From assembly GCA_003244015.1 (NCBI GenBank), contig QHBR01000167.1, positions 1 to 33,169 on the forward strand: a stretch of DNA of 33,169 bases, in the 5' to 3' direction. This stretch comes from Hyphomicrobiales bacterium (GTDB lineage: Bacteria; Pseudomonadota; Alphaproteobacteria; Rhizobiales; Beijerinckiaceae). The notes beneath the pieces were generated by a model. It was not told where the DNA came from, did not search any database, and saw only the letters and a list, made by a program, of their open reading frames with translations. Made by a program: the position numbers and the translations under genes. Of this stretch, positions 10,011 through 19,651 are shown in pieces; the first letter of the stretch is position 1, and each line of letters begins with the position of its first letter.

Positions 10011-11336
10011 GCCCTTGCTTTCCCTCTGGGCGCCGCTTCGCCCGACGCTGGAATAGACAAAACCCCGCCTTGCCATGTTCTCCGGGTCGTAAATGTTGCG
10101 CAGATCGATCATGACGGGCGCGGCGAGAGCCGATTTGACGCGATCGAGATCGAGCGCGCGAAACGCATCCCATTCGGTCACGATGACCAGCGCATCGGCC
10201 TTGTCGCAGCAGGAATAGGGGTCGTAGAAAAAGGTGAGACCGTCAAGAACAAGGCGCGCCTGATCCATGCCTTCGGGATCGAAGGCATGGATCCGCGCAC
10301 CCCCATCCTGCAGCGCGGTGATGATCGAAATCGCGGGGGAATAGCGCATGTCGTCGGTATTCGGCTTGAAAGTGAGACCCAAAACCGCGATCGTCTTGCC
10401 GCGCACCGTCCCGCCGCAGGCCGCCAAGACTTTGCGGGCCATGGCGCGCTTGCGCTGGTCGTTGACCGCGGCGACCTCTTCGACGATCCGGACCGGCGCG
10501 CCATGATCCTGGGCGGTCTTGATCAGAGCCTGGGTGTCCTTCGGAAAGCAGGAGCCGCCGTAGCCCGGACCCGCATGCAGGAATTTGGATCCGATGCGCT
10601 TGTCGAGGCCGATCCCGCGCGCCACCTCCTGGACATTGGCCCCGACCCGCTCGCAAAGATCGGCGATCTCGTTGATGAAGGTTATTTTCGTGGCGAGAAA
10701 AGCGTTGGCCGCGTATTTGGTCAGTTCCGACGTCCGGCGGCCGGTAAAAAGGAAGGGTGCCTGGTTCAGATAGAGCGGCCGATAGATTTCCGTCATGACC
10801 GCTTCGGCGCGTTTGTCCTCGACGCCGATGACAATGCGGTCCGGCCGCTTGAAATCGTCGATCGCCGCCCCTTCGCGCAGAAATTCCGGGTTGGAAACAA
10901 CCGCGAAATCGGCGTCCGGCCGGGCCTCGCGGATGATCCTTTCGACTTCGTCGCCGGTGCCGACGGGAACTGTGGATTTTGTCACGATCACCGTAAACCC
11001 ATCGAGCCCGGCGGCAATCGAACGCGCGGCCTGGTAGACGAAGGAAAGATCGGCATGGCCGTCGCCGCGCCTCGACGGCGTTCCGACCGCGATGAAGACT
11101 GCCTGGGACGAAGCTACCGCCGTGGCACGATCGGTGGAAAAGGAAAGCCGGTGTTGCCGCACATTATTTCCAACGAGATCGTGCAAGCCGGGTTCGAAGA
11201 TCGGCATTTTTCCGGCCTTCAAGGCCTCGATTTTTTGCCCATCGCTGTCAATGCAAACGACCGTATGTCCGAAATCCGCGAGACACGCCCCCGACACGAG
11301 CCCCACGTAGCCAGAACCGATCATTGCAATGTGCAT
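10005..11336 (-). CDS. ugd: UDP-glucose 6-dehydrogenase
   Basis: [73 protein letters not shown]. Confidence 0.93.
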   Translation of the reverse strand: MHIAMIGSGYVGLVSGACLADFGHTVVCIDSDGQKIEALKAGKMPIFEPGLHDLVGNNVRQHRLSFSTDRATAVASSQAVFIAVGTPSRRGDGHADLSFVYQAARSIAAGLDGFTVIVTKSTVPVGTGDEVERIIREARPDADFAVVSNPEFLREGAAIDDFKRPDRIVIGVEDKRAEAVMTEIYRPLYLNQAPFLFTGRRTSELTKYAANAFLATKITFINEIADLCERVGANVQEVARGIGLDKRIGSKFLHAGPGYGGSCFPKDTQALIKTAQDHGAPVRIVEEVAAVNDQRKRAMARKVLAACGGTVRGKTIAVLGLTFKPNTDDMRYSPAISIITALQDGGARIHAFDPEGMDQARLVLDGLTFFYDPYSCCDKADALVIVTEWDAFRALDLDRVKSALAAPVMIDLRNIYDPENMARRGFVYSSVGRSGAQRESKGS

Positions 11337-11556
11337 CTTTTGCCCCCAAGGCGCCGGTAACGTCCAACGCGGCCATAGCACGATTGCAAGCGGGGTGGCA
11401 CCCGTCACCGCTGCGCGGCGGCGTTTGGCGACGTACGAAAATTGCGCGATCTGCCCGGAAATGCTGTAAAACCCCGCCTGCGGGAAATAATTTTATCGAT
11501 TTTCATGCGAATGAACCCATGACCGGCAAGCGGCAATTGAGCGAGGGCGCAACGCC

Positions 11557-13072
11557 ATGAACGCGGACCTGCCGCCCGATCTATGTATCATCGGCGGAGG
11601 CCCAGGCGGTTTCTCGCTGGCGCTTGGGGCGGCGGCTAGCGGCCGGTCCGTGGTCCTCGTCGAAAAAGGCGCGCTTGGCGGCCGCGGGCTTACCCATGCC
11701 ATTCCGCGCCATGCCTTGCTGGCGGCGAGCCGTGCCGCCGCTTTGGCACGCGGCGCCGCCAATTCCGGCATTGTCGCCCTAGCGCCGCAAATTGCCCAAG
11801 CGCCGCAAATCGATTTCGCCCGCGTGCGTCAACATGCCGCCGCCCTGCTTGCGGCGCTCGCGCCAAATTATACGCAAGCGCGTCTCGAAGCCATGAATGT
11901 GAAGGTCATTCGTGCGCCGGGACGCTTCACCCGTCCCGATACCTGCGAGGCGGGCGGCGAGAAAATCAAGGCGCGACGCTTCGTTGCCGCGACCGGATCC
12001 GTCGAGAGAATTCTGCCCATTCCGGGGCTCGACCTCGTGCGGCTGCTCGACTGCGCCGCGCTCTGCGCGTTGGAACATCCGCCCCGCTGTCTTATCGTCA
12101 TCGGCGCCGATCCGGATGGGCTCGCGCTCGCGCAAGCGCTGCGCCGGCTCGGGTGCGAGGCGATCGTGCTTCGCGGAGGGAGAAATATTCGTTTCGGAAG
12201 ACGAAGAACTTGCCGCGCCGGTGCGCGCCGCGTTCGCGCGCGACGGCGTCGTCGTGCATGAGGACGTGCGAATTTCGCGGATCGAGCCGCGCGGCGACGG
12301 CGTTCGTGTTTTCATCGCCGCCGCCGGGCATGAAAAACCCGTCGCGGGTTCGCACATTCTGGTCGCCGCCGGCCGTGCGCCGGCCGTCGAGGGCCTTGGT
12401 CTTGCCGCGGCGAGGGTGCGTTACAACGAAAGCGGCATCGAGACAGACGCCTCTCTTGTCACCAGCAACCGGCGCATCCACGCGATCGGCGCGGTCGTAA
12501 GAAGCGCGCGGCAGGGCGGCGCCGCCGAACAGCACGCCGGTCTCGTCCTGCGCACCGTTCTCGGATTGCCAGGCTCGCGAACGCATCGGCAGGTGGCCGC
12601 CCGGGTTATTTTGACCTCCCCCGCGATGGCCACGGCGGGACTGCCGGAAGCGCAAGCGCAGGCGGAGCATCGCCATATTCGCGTGCTCCGCTGGCCGTTC
12701 GCCGAAACGGAGCGTGCCCGTATCGAGCATCGGCGCGGCGGGCACGTCAAGCTTGTCACCAGCCGGAGGGGCGCCCTTCTCGGCGCCGGTATCGTCGGCC
12801 CGGGGGCGGAGGAGTTGATCAACCTCTTTACGCTCGCCATATCGAAAGGCATGACCGCCAGCGATCTAGCCTCGCTGATGGTTCCTTATCCGGCGCTGGC
12901 CGATGCGGCGCGGCGCGCCGCAATGACGTTTCGGGACAGCCGGCTTGACGCCCCGTTAGGGCGCTTTCTGATAGAATGGAACCGTTCGATCAAACTGCAA
13001 ACTTTCAGAATCAGAGAGCTGGTGTGGTTGCTTATGGAAAAAGCCGGGCAAGTTTTCCCCGATCCAACGTAG
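11557..13072 (+). pseudogene. FAD/NAD(P) disulfide-oxidoreductase-like flavoprotein, frameshifted near 12168-12182, redox cysteines absent
   Basis: Frame 1 (11557) encodes DLCIIGGGPGGFSLALGAAASGRSVVLVEKG...CEAIVLR; homology continues in frame 2 as EGEIFVSEDEELAAPV...PDPT to 13072. Removing one G from cgcggaggg gives continuous VLREGEIFVSEDEE. Confidence 0.75.
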
Positions 13073-13217
13073 CGCACGATCATAAAAAGGTCCATAACTG
13101 TTGGACACAATCGGGTAAGAAAACAAATAAGTAGTGGCGTGGGCGATTCGACGTAAAGCGATCGTGGCCGAGTGGAACAGTGCCGCGCCTCTGGCGTTGA
13201 TTCGAATTGGGGTTGCC

Positions 13218-14696
13218 ATGAGCGATCTCGTGATGCCTCCGGGCGAGGGTCTCGCGGCGAACGGAATCCTCGCGAAAAAGCGCCGGACGGTCCGTTTCGG
13301 CCTGGCGACGCGGGTGCTTCTGTTAAACACCGCTTTCGTCATCGCCGCGGCAACGATGATCTACATCCCCGCCATTGCCACCTATCGCGAGAATTGGTTG
13401 TGGCAACGCCTCAGCGCCGCCTATACGGCCGCGCTCGTGCTCGATGCGGCGCCCAAGGCCATGGTGCCTCCCGAATTGTCGCGGAAATTGCTGGATAGCG
13501 TCGGCGCGCGAATCATCGTCCTCAGCAAACATGGCACGAAACGAATCCTCGCCGCTTCCGAGTTGCCTCGCCGCGTGGATGAAGTTTACGATTTTCGCCA
13601 GTCTGCTTACCAGCCCCTGCCCGAGGCGATTGCCACACTAATGGCGCCGCCAGGGCGTGTCATCACGATCGTCGGCGAAGCGCCCACGGGCGGCGAATGG
13701 ATCGCGATCACTATGGACGAGGCGCCGCTGATCAAAGCCATGCGCGCCTATTCGCTCCGGCTCTTGGCGGTTACCCTCATCATGTCGTCGATCGTCGCGA
13801 ATCTCGCAACCGTCGCGATTGTCGTCATGGTGCTTCGCCCGGTGCGGCGGCTCACCGACAATTTGATCGAATTCGGCGCCAATCCCGAGAATTCCTCCCG
13901 CCGCATCATCGTCCCGTCTGGCGGCAATCACGAGATTGCTTATGCCGAAGAGGAACTCGCCATAATGCAGCATGTTCTCGTCCGCGAGTTGCAAGAGAAA
14001 AAACATCTAGCCGCGCTTGGGCTCGCGGTTGCCAAGATCAATCACGACATGCGCAACATGCTGGCGTCGGCGCAGCTTTTGTCTGACCGCCTCGCGAATG
14101 CCGACGATCCGCTCGTCCAACGGCTCGCGCCCAAGCTCGTCGCCACGCTCGACCGCGCGATCCGTTTCTGTCAAGCGACGCTGACCTATGGCCGCGCCGC
14201 CGACGATCCGCCAAAATCGACGCGCTTTCCGTTGCACGGGCTCGTCGCCGAGGTCATGGAGATGATCGGGCTCGAAGCGCGGGGCGAGATCGAGTTCGTC
14301 AACGCGGTCGCCGCCGATTTCGAGCTCGCCGCGGATCGAGAGCAAATGTTTCGCGTGCTTATGAATCTTCTTCGCAACGGCGCCGAAGCGCTGGAGAACG
14401 CCAGGGCGGAGCCCGGACGGCCGAAGCGAATCCGGGTCTTGTCCTGGCTTGAGGACAAAACCGCGGTGATTGAAGTCGCCGATACCGGACCCGGCGTGCC
14501 GGCAAGCGCGCGGGCGCGGCTCTTCACCGCCTTCAGCTCAAGCCGTTCCGGCGGGTCCGGCCTCGGCCTCGTGATCGCGGCCGATCTCGTGCGCGGCCAT
14601 GGCGGTGCCATCACGCTGGTCCCCGGCGCCGATGACGAGAATTCGGGCGCGAAATTTCGTGTTACCCTACCCCAGGCCGCTATTGGCACGCACTAA
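13218..14696 (+). CDS. Membrane sensor histidine kinase
   Basis: Two TM segments. H-box KINHDMRNMLASAQLLSDRL, N-box MNLLRNGAEALENA, G1 IEVADTGPGVP, G2 GGSGLGLVIAADLVRGHGG. No response regulator nearby. Confidence 0.88.
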   Translation: MSDLVMPPGEGLAANGILAKKRRTVRFGLATRVLLLNTAFVIAAATMIYIPAIATYRENWLWQRLSAAYTAALVLDAAPKAMVPPELSRKLLDSVGARIIVLSKHGTKRILAASELPRRVDEVYDFRQSAYQPLPEAIATLMAPPGRVITIVGEAPTGGEWIAITMDEAPLIKAMRAYSLRLLAVTLIMSSIVANLATVAIVVMVLRPVRRLTDNLIEFGANPENSSRRIIVPSGGNHEIAYAEEELAIMQHVLVRELQEKKHLAALGLAVAKINHDMRNMLASAQLLSDRLANADDPLVQRLAPKLVATLDRAIRFCQATLTYGRAADDPPKSTRFPLHGLVAEVMEMIGLEARGEIEFVNAVAADFELAADREQMFRVLMNLLRNGAEALENARAEPGRPKRIRVLSWLEDKTAVIEVADTGPGVPASARARLFTAFSSSRSGGSGLGLVIAADLVRGHGGAITLVPGADDENSGAKFRVTLPQAAIGTH

Positions 14697-14830
14697 AGCG
14701 ATAGCATTTCCCCGCCCTGGCCCCTATTGCCAGGAGGATGCCGAGCGGTTAAGTCTCGCACCGGTTTCCGCGCGTCATTTCGTGAGGCGGGGGCGGCCAT
14801 ATTGGCCCCGAGTGGGCCATCCCGCCGGAG

Positions 14831-14907
14831 GCGCCCGTAGCTCAGCTGGATAGAGCACTAGACTACGAATCTAGGGGTCGGGAGTTCGAATCTCTCCGGG
14901 CGCGCCA
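14831..14907 (+). tRNA. tRNA-Arg (anticodon ACG), CCA encoded
   Basis: Acceptor GCGCCCG/CGGGCGC + G + CCA; anticodon arm CTAGA-CTACGAA-TCTAG; T-loop GTTCGAATC. Confidence 0.95.
14892..14907 (+). repeat. Putative att site copy 1 (3' end of tRNA-Arg)
   Basis: CTCTCCGGGCGCGCCA, identical to 16641-16656. Confidence 0.75.
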
Positions 14908-15169
14908 TTCTGCCACCACTCCAGAACAAAACTGGGCACCGTCCGTCCGGTCTGACCCCAAAAGCGGACGTTAGATGGGGCTGCTACATTGTAGCGCGCG
15001 AAGAAATCGCCAGCTGCAGGGGGGCTCAGTGCTGGATAACCCGAAAACTCCAAGATGGGCGCGGAAATTACTTCAGGGGATTACTTACTGGATCGGCCAT
15101 CGACGAAGCCTCTATGACCAGTACCCACTCGGGGAGTCGGCCTTCGCCGCAGAGTTCTGTAATCTCATC

Positions 15170-15352
15170 TACGCTCAATTATTGGTCGGCGGGACCGGCA
15201 CCGGCAAGACCCACCTTGCAATCGTCCGCAGCGGCTTCCGCGGACGGTTATACAGCGGGTCGATCTGGTCAACCGGCTCGAGACCGAGACCCGTAACGGA
15301 CGGCAGGGCCGGTTCGCCGAACATCTGACGCGCATGGACTTCATCGTCCCAA
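15170..15352 (+). pseudogene. istB: IS21-family IstB ATPase fragment
   Basis: LLVGGTGTGKTHLAI (Walker A) then, after a frameshift, VDLVNRLETETRNGRQGRFAEHLTRMDFIV; both ends missing. Confidence 0.8.
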
Positions 15353-15361
15353 TGAACTCGG

Positions 15362-16289
15362 CTAGCGGTTTGCGTCAGCTCTCGCAGCCCCCGCAAGATC
15401 CTGCGCGGCGATTGCCAGAATCTCGTCGGCGTGAGAAATCGCGATGAAATGCCCGCCATCGGCGACTTCATGCCACACCGCTTCGGGCATCTGCTCGCCC
15501 AGCGGCTTGTTCACCGCCTCGGGTACAAGGGTGTCCGCTGCCCTGCCATAGATGAACTGGCCGATGGATAGCCGTGACGTCGAATGGCCACTCTTGGTAC
15601 AGCATCCGAGCGTCGCTCACGAGGCCTTCGGCTCCTTGCCGGAAACACTCGCGCCCAGACTCCACAATGACGTTCAGCACGTGCTCGTCAGCGAGCGCCT
15701 CGAGATCAGCAGGGCAGCCCGCTTTCAGCAGCCCCTGCTTGTACTGCTCTGGGAACCGAATTGCAGCCACATCGAGCAGGTCATACATGAGCTGGAATCC
15801 CGGACGAAAATGCAGCGCAAGGAAGCCACCCATCGCGTCGACTTTGGACAGATCCTTCGCCGCCCAGTTCGCTCCGAACGAGCCGTAAGACGCGCCGGCG
15901 ATGCTGGTGACGTGCACCAGCCTCGCCGGATCGAGGTACGCCGCTGCCGCGAGCGCCCAGGGGCCGCCCTCAGACCAGCCTGTCACCGCGAATGTATCGG
16001 CGCCAAGAGCGTTGGCTACCGCTTCCAAGTCAGCAGCCCAGCTGGCGAAGGTCCGGTCCCGCTGGGGATCTGATTTGCCCTGGCCAGGCCGATCGACGCA
16101 CACCAATCGCAAGCCAAGCTCACGCGCGCGGGGCTCGAAGACTTTCGCCTCAAGCCGACTGGAGGGCCCGCCGTGGTTGTGCAGTACCAGCGGGCCGCTG
16201 GGGTCCCCGACCTGGAGGTAGACCAGCGACCGATCGCCGATGCTGACTGACCCTTCGCCATGGGCCAGGGCGGTGCTTTTGGCAGCCAT
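15362..16289 (-). pseudogene. Alpha/beta hydrolase with an apparent frameshift near its 3' end
   Basis: HNHGGPSSRLEAKVFEP, VDRPGQGKSDP, GWSEGGPWALAAAAY. The catalytic His region (ADTLVPEAVNKPLGEQMPEAVWHEVADGGHFIAISHADEIL) is in another frame; shift near 15535-15550. RBS GGAGGA before ATG 16289. Confidence 0.75.
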
Positions 16290-16429
16290 TCTGCGTCCTC
16301 CGGCGGGCTCAGGCAGCAACCCTTGTAAGTCGCTTTGGATTTTCTGACTTCTGCAGGCTACTCAGCCGATTCCGGCCGAGTCAAATCAAAAGCTAGTCCT
16401 GCAGGCTGCTCGACCGCCCCGCGTGCAAG

Positions 16430-16580
16430 CGAGTCTTCGCCAAGTGGCGCGATGGTGCCGCTAACCGGGTTCTATGAATGGGAGACCACCGGCAAGCCAA
16501 AGCAGCCGTCGCGGTTCACGATGGCTGACGAACAGCCGCTTGCGCTTGCCGGGTTGTGGGAGTTTATGGCATGCAGCGCG
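16430..16580 (+). pseudogene. Fragment of SOS-response-associated peptidase (SRAP/YedK) gene
   Basis: PLTGFYEWETTGKPKQPSRFTMADEQPLALAGLWE matches the SRAP-type GFYEW...FAGLWE core; catalytic N-terminus and C-terminus absent. Confidence 0.7.
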
Positions 16581-16640
16581 ATTGGGGTGGCTCCAAAATT
16601 ATAGAGCCCATACAATGACATAGCGGTGCCCAGTTTCATC

Positions 16641-16656
16641 CTCTCCGGGCGCGCCA
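16641..16656 (+). repeat. Putative att site copy 2 (direct repeat of tRNA-Arg 3' end)
   Basis: CTCTCCGGGCGCGCCA exact 16/16 match to 14892-14907, plus AGTT at 16632-16635 in register with 14883-14886. Confidence 0.75.
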
Positions 16657-17353
16657 CTAATTTTCATGATTGCTTGAATAAATTTCTGCATACGCCTTAG
16701 CGTATCAGGCTCAGGCTGGGTCGTGTCGCCACCTGGCCGCCACGGCGTAGAATATTCAACAGCTTGGGCTTCTTTGACCTCGGACTTTTTTGGACACAGC
16801 CAAAGTGTCACCATCGCCAAAGGATGTCATGAACTCCAGCATATGGGGCGGGAGCGCCCGATCTCCGCGATGGGGCGAAACCTGGAAGCGAGAGCGCAAC
16901 GCCTCCAACTTGCGCAGACACCGTCTTGACCGGCGCCGGGCTCGATGTCACCTGCGGTCACTATCCCGGCATAATGGGCGAGGAGCGAATCGACCCCGAA
17001 GCCTCGAAGACAATGCGTGGCGTTGAAAGGCCCGGCACGCGGGGCAATCGGCGAGCGGGCCTGGCGCCATGCCACGCGGTTGGCGTTTGTCTCATCAAAG
17101 CCGCATTGCGGAAGCCGGCGGTTCCGCGCCAGCCCCGGAACACGCTGGCGGCGTATCGTTCCAGGTGTCGCCCCGTGGCACCCCCGGCCGAGCGGATTTG
17201 GTGCGATAGATGAACCAATTCGCAAAAACGCGCTTCCGCCGGGATCCTGCCTTTTTGTTTTCGCATTGACAAAATACGAGGACGGTTCAGCTTGATAGAG
17301 CGTTTCGCGCGGATCTCACCTCGCGCCGCGCCGGTTCGACAGGAGAAAACGAG

Positions 17354-18220
17354 ATGTTTCAAAAAGGTGGAATGCACGCCGCCGCCATTTGCGTCTTCCT
17401 TTTTGGAATTTCCGTTCAAGCGTCCGCGGTTCCGCTCTTCTCGCATAAACTGCCGGAGACTACGCCGCTCAAAGCCGTGCCGGTTGTCGTCTTCGGCAAG
17501 AACAGCCGGCGCAGCGTGGAGGAATTTGCGGCCGACCAGAAGCTCGACGCCGCCGAGCTTCGCGCCCGTTTTGCGGGCTCCGGCCTCATCGAATGCGGCG
17601 ATGCGCATGGCGCGGGCCAGCTCACGCTTGCCAATGACCTCGTAACAACCGCGGCCCATGTATTTTTCGACGAAAAGGGCGCTCCGCGAGCAAAGACCTG
17701 CTTTTTTTCCATCGAGGCTCGCGGCAAGGAGACGAGGGTGCCGATCGACCTCGGCTCGATCGTTGCGGGCAGCACCAATCCTTACGCGGTCGCGGCGGTT
17801 CATGACTGGGCCGTCGCGCGTTTGACGCATCCAATCGAAGGGATAACCCCCTATGGCCTTGCCGATGCGACGCGCTCCAACATGCCGGTCGAGTTCGTCG
17901 CGCGCGGCCACATCGACTGGGGCGATGGGCGCAGGCTTTCGATGGAAAAATGCCTCCTGCACGACCAATTGTCGGCCGGCGCGGAAGGAACAAGGGAATT
18001 TTCGTTCGATTGCGAAACCGGGGACGGCGCCTCCGGCGGCGCGCTCGTCATGGGAACAAACAAACCGGCGATCGGCGCGATTTTGGTCGGCTGGCGCAGC
18101 AACAAACCGTTACGCTCGGCGCCGTTTTCGCGATCCCACTATAATTTCGCCGTGACCATCGAAGGGGCTTTCAAGAGAGCCGTCGTTGCCGCCGCCAGCA
18201 AGGTCGTCGTCGCGAAATAG
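17354..18220 (+). CDS. Secreted trypsin-like serine protease
   Basis: Signal peptide; triad contexts LVTTAAHVF (His), HDWAVARL (Asp), CETGDGASGGALV (Ser). Confidence 0.8.
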   Translation: MFQKGGMHAAAICVFLFGISVQASAVPLFSHKLPETTPLKAVPVVVFGKNSRRSVEEFAADQKLDAAELRARFAGSGLIECGDAHGAGQLTLANDLVTTAAHVFFDEKGAPRAKTCFFSIEARGKETRVPIDLGSIVAGSTNPYAVAAVHDWAVARLTHPIEGITPYGLADATRSNMPVEFVARGHIDWGDGRRLSMEKCLLHDQLSAGAEGTREFSFDCETGDGASGGALVMGTNKPAIGAILVGWRSNKPLRSAPFSRSHYNFAVTIEGAFKRAVVAAASKVVVAK

Positions 18221-18385
18221 GCGCCGCTTCGTTGATTGTAGCGCAGGCTGACACGGCGATTGAAGCGCCAACTGTCGTTGCCGGTTTCGACGAGTCGCAG
18301 TCGGTCAAAGCCTCACCGATGGACGGGTCATAATCGTCGACCATCCAGCCAGGCCAGATTTCGGTTAGGTGCTGGACCCGCCGGC

Positions 18386-19438
18386 TCACCACCGCATCAA
18401 GGCACTGCCCCAAGCCATCCCAGCCCCGATCGCCATCATCGCGACGAGATCGCCCGGCTGAAGACGGCCCGCCCGGTTAGCCTCGTCGAGCGATATCGGC
18501 AGCGAGGCACTCGACGTATTGCCGTAACGCTCTAAGTTCAGCCAACATTTTTCGAGCGGAATGCCGAGCCTCGCCAGCACCGATTCGACAATCCGGGCGT
18601 TGGCCTGATGCGAGACAATGTGGTCGATGTCGCCGACTCTTAGCCCGTTCGCCGCGAGCGCTTCGAGAAGCGCTTGCGGCAGCGCGCGGACCGCGAACTT
18701 ATATATCTCGCGCCCGTTCATCGCGATCTTGTGCATGTTCTTGGCAAGCACTTCGGCGGACTGCGGATGCTGGCTGCCGCCGCCCGGTATCTTCAATATT
18801 CCAGCGGCGGTTCCGTCGGAATGAAGATGCGTCGATAGGAGGCCGCGTCCGGGATCGCGCGCCGGTCCGACGACCATCGCGCCCGCCGCATCGCCGAACA
18901 GCACGCAAGTGTTGCGATCGCTCCAATCGACGAGACGGCTCAAGAGCTCGGCGCCGATTACGAGCACCCGCCGGGCTTTGCCGGTCTTTATGAATTGGTC
19001 GGCGATGCACAACGCATAAAGAGAGCCCGCGCAAGCAGCGGAAACATCGAAGGCAAAGGCGCGCGCAGCACCGAGCTTGGCTTGAACGATAACCGCACAG
19101 GAAGGCAGCGGCATGTCGGCCGAGACCGTGGCGACGATGATCATGTCGAGATCTTCCGCTCTCGTGCTGGCCATCGCGAGCGCGTGCCTGGCCGCGACAA
19201 CGGCCATATCCGAAGTGACTTCTCCTTCGGCCGCGATCCGGCGCTCCTTAATGCCAGTGCGCTCGCTGATCCAGGCGTCGGTCGTATCGACCAGCTTTTC
19301 GAGATCTTGGTTCGTCAAAATCCGTTTCGGACAATAGGCGCCAGTCCCGAGAAGGTGCGAGTGTAACAACAAACCTGGCCCCTTTATGCCACCGCAATGT
19401 GGCCCCAAGGGAGGCCGCACCATTGAGCGCATAAACAA
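18386..19438 (-). CDS. 3-oxoacyl-ACP synthase III (FabH-type KAS III)
   Basis: DAWISERTGIKERRIA, DVSAACAGSLYAL (Cys), HQANARI (His), ERYGNTSSASLPI (Asn). Start uncertain (TTG 19438 or downstream TTG). Confidence 0.9.
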   Translation of the reverse strand: MFMRSMVRPPLGPHCGGIKGPGLLLHSHLLGTGAYCPKRILTNQDLEKLVDTTDAWISERTGIKERRIAAEGEVTSDMAVVAARHALAMASTRAEDLDMIIVATVSADMPLPSCAVIVQAKLGAARAFAFDVSAACAGSLYALCIADQFIKTGKARRVLVIGAELLSRLVDWSDRNTCVLFGDAAGAMVVGPARDPGRGLLSTHLHSDGTAAGILKIPGGGSQHPQSAEVLAKNMHKIAMNGREIYKFAVRALPQALLEALAANGLRVGDIDHIVSHQANARIVESVLARLGIPLEKCWLNLERYGNTSSASLPISLDEANRAGRLQPGDLVAMMAIGAGMAWGSALMRW

Positions 19439-19651
19439 TCAAATACGCCCAAACGGAACGATTCGCCAGCCGTCCCAAGCCCCACTGTTCGAAGAAGATG
19501 GGGGCAAACGTCAACACTCGCTAATATTTTGAGATATAGGGTTCCGGCGCATCGGCCTCGCATGAAGCACGGCTTGTCGCTATGGAACGATCCGCCAGAA
19601 AAAGTCTGTTTCGCGGCCAGGATCATGGAAAAACAAAGATGCGGATCGCTG

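Noticed and set aside
11472-11484. CCCGC-CT-GCGGG hairpin between ugd and the flavoprotein
   Set aside because: Loop of only 2 nt and a short stem; no meaningful T-run in the useful orientation.
14871-15053. 60-aa minus ORF ending NGAPGEIRTPDP
   Set aside because: Its C-terminus is the antisense translation of the tRNA-Arg gene, a familiar source of spurious proteins.
16961-17968. 335-aa minus-strand ORF over the protease gene
   Set aside because: Antisense to the signal-peptide-bearing trypsin-like protease with all three triad motifs; no recognisable domain.
18221-18385. Possible gene fragment (LTEIWPGWMVDDYDPSIGEALTDCDSS) between the protease and FabH genes
   Set aside because: Short and of unclear homology; could be a remnant but nothing supports a specific call.
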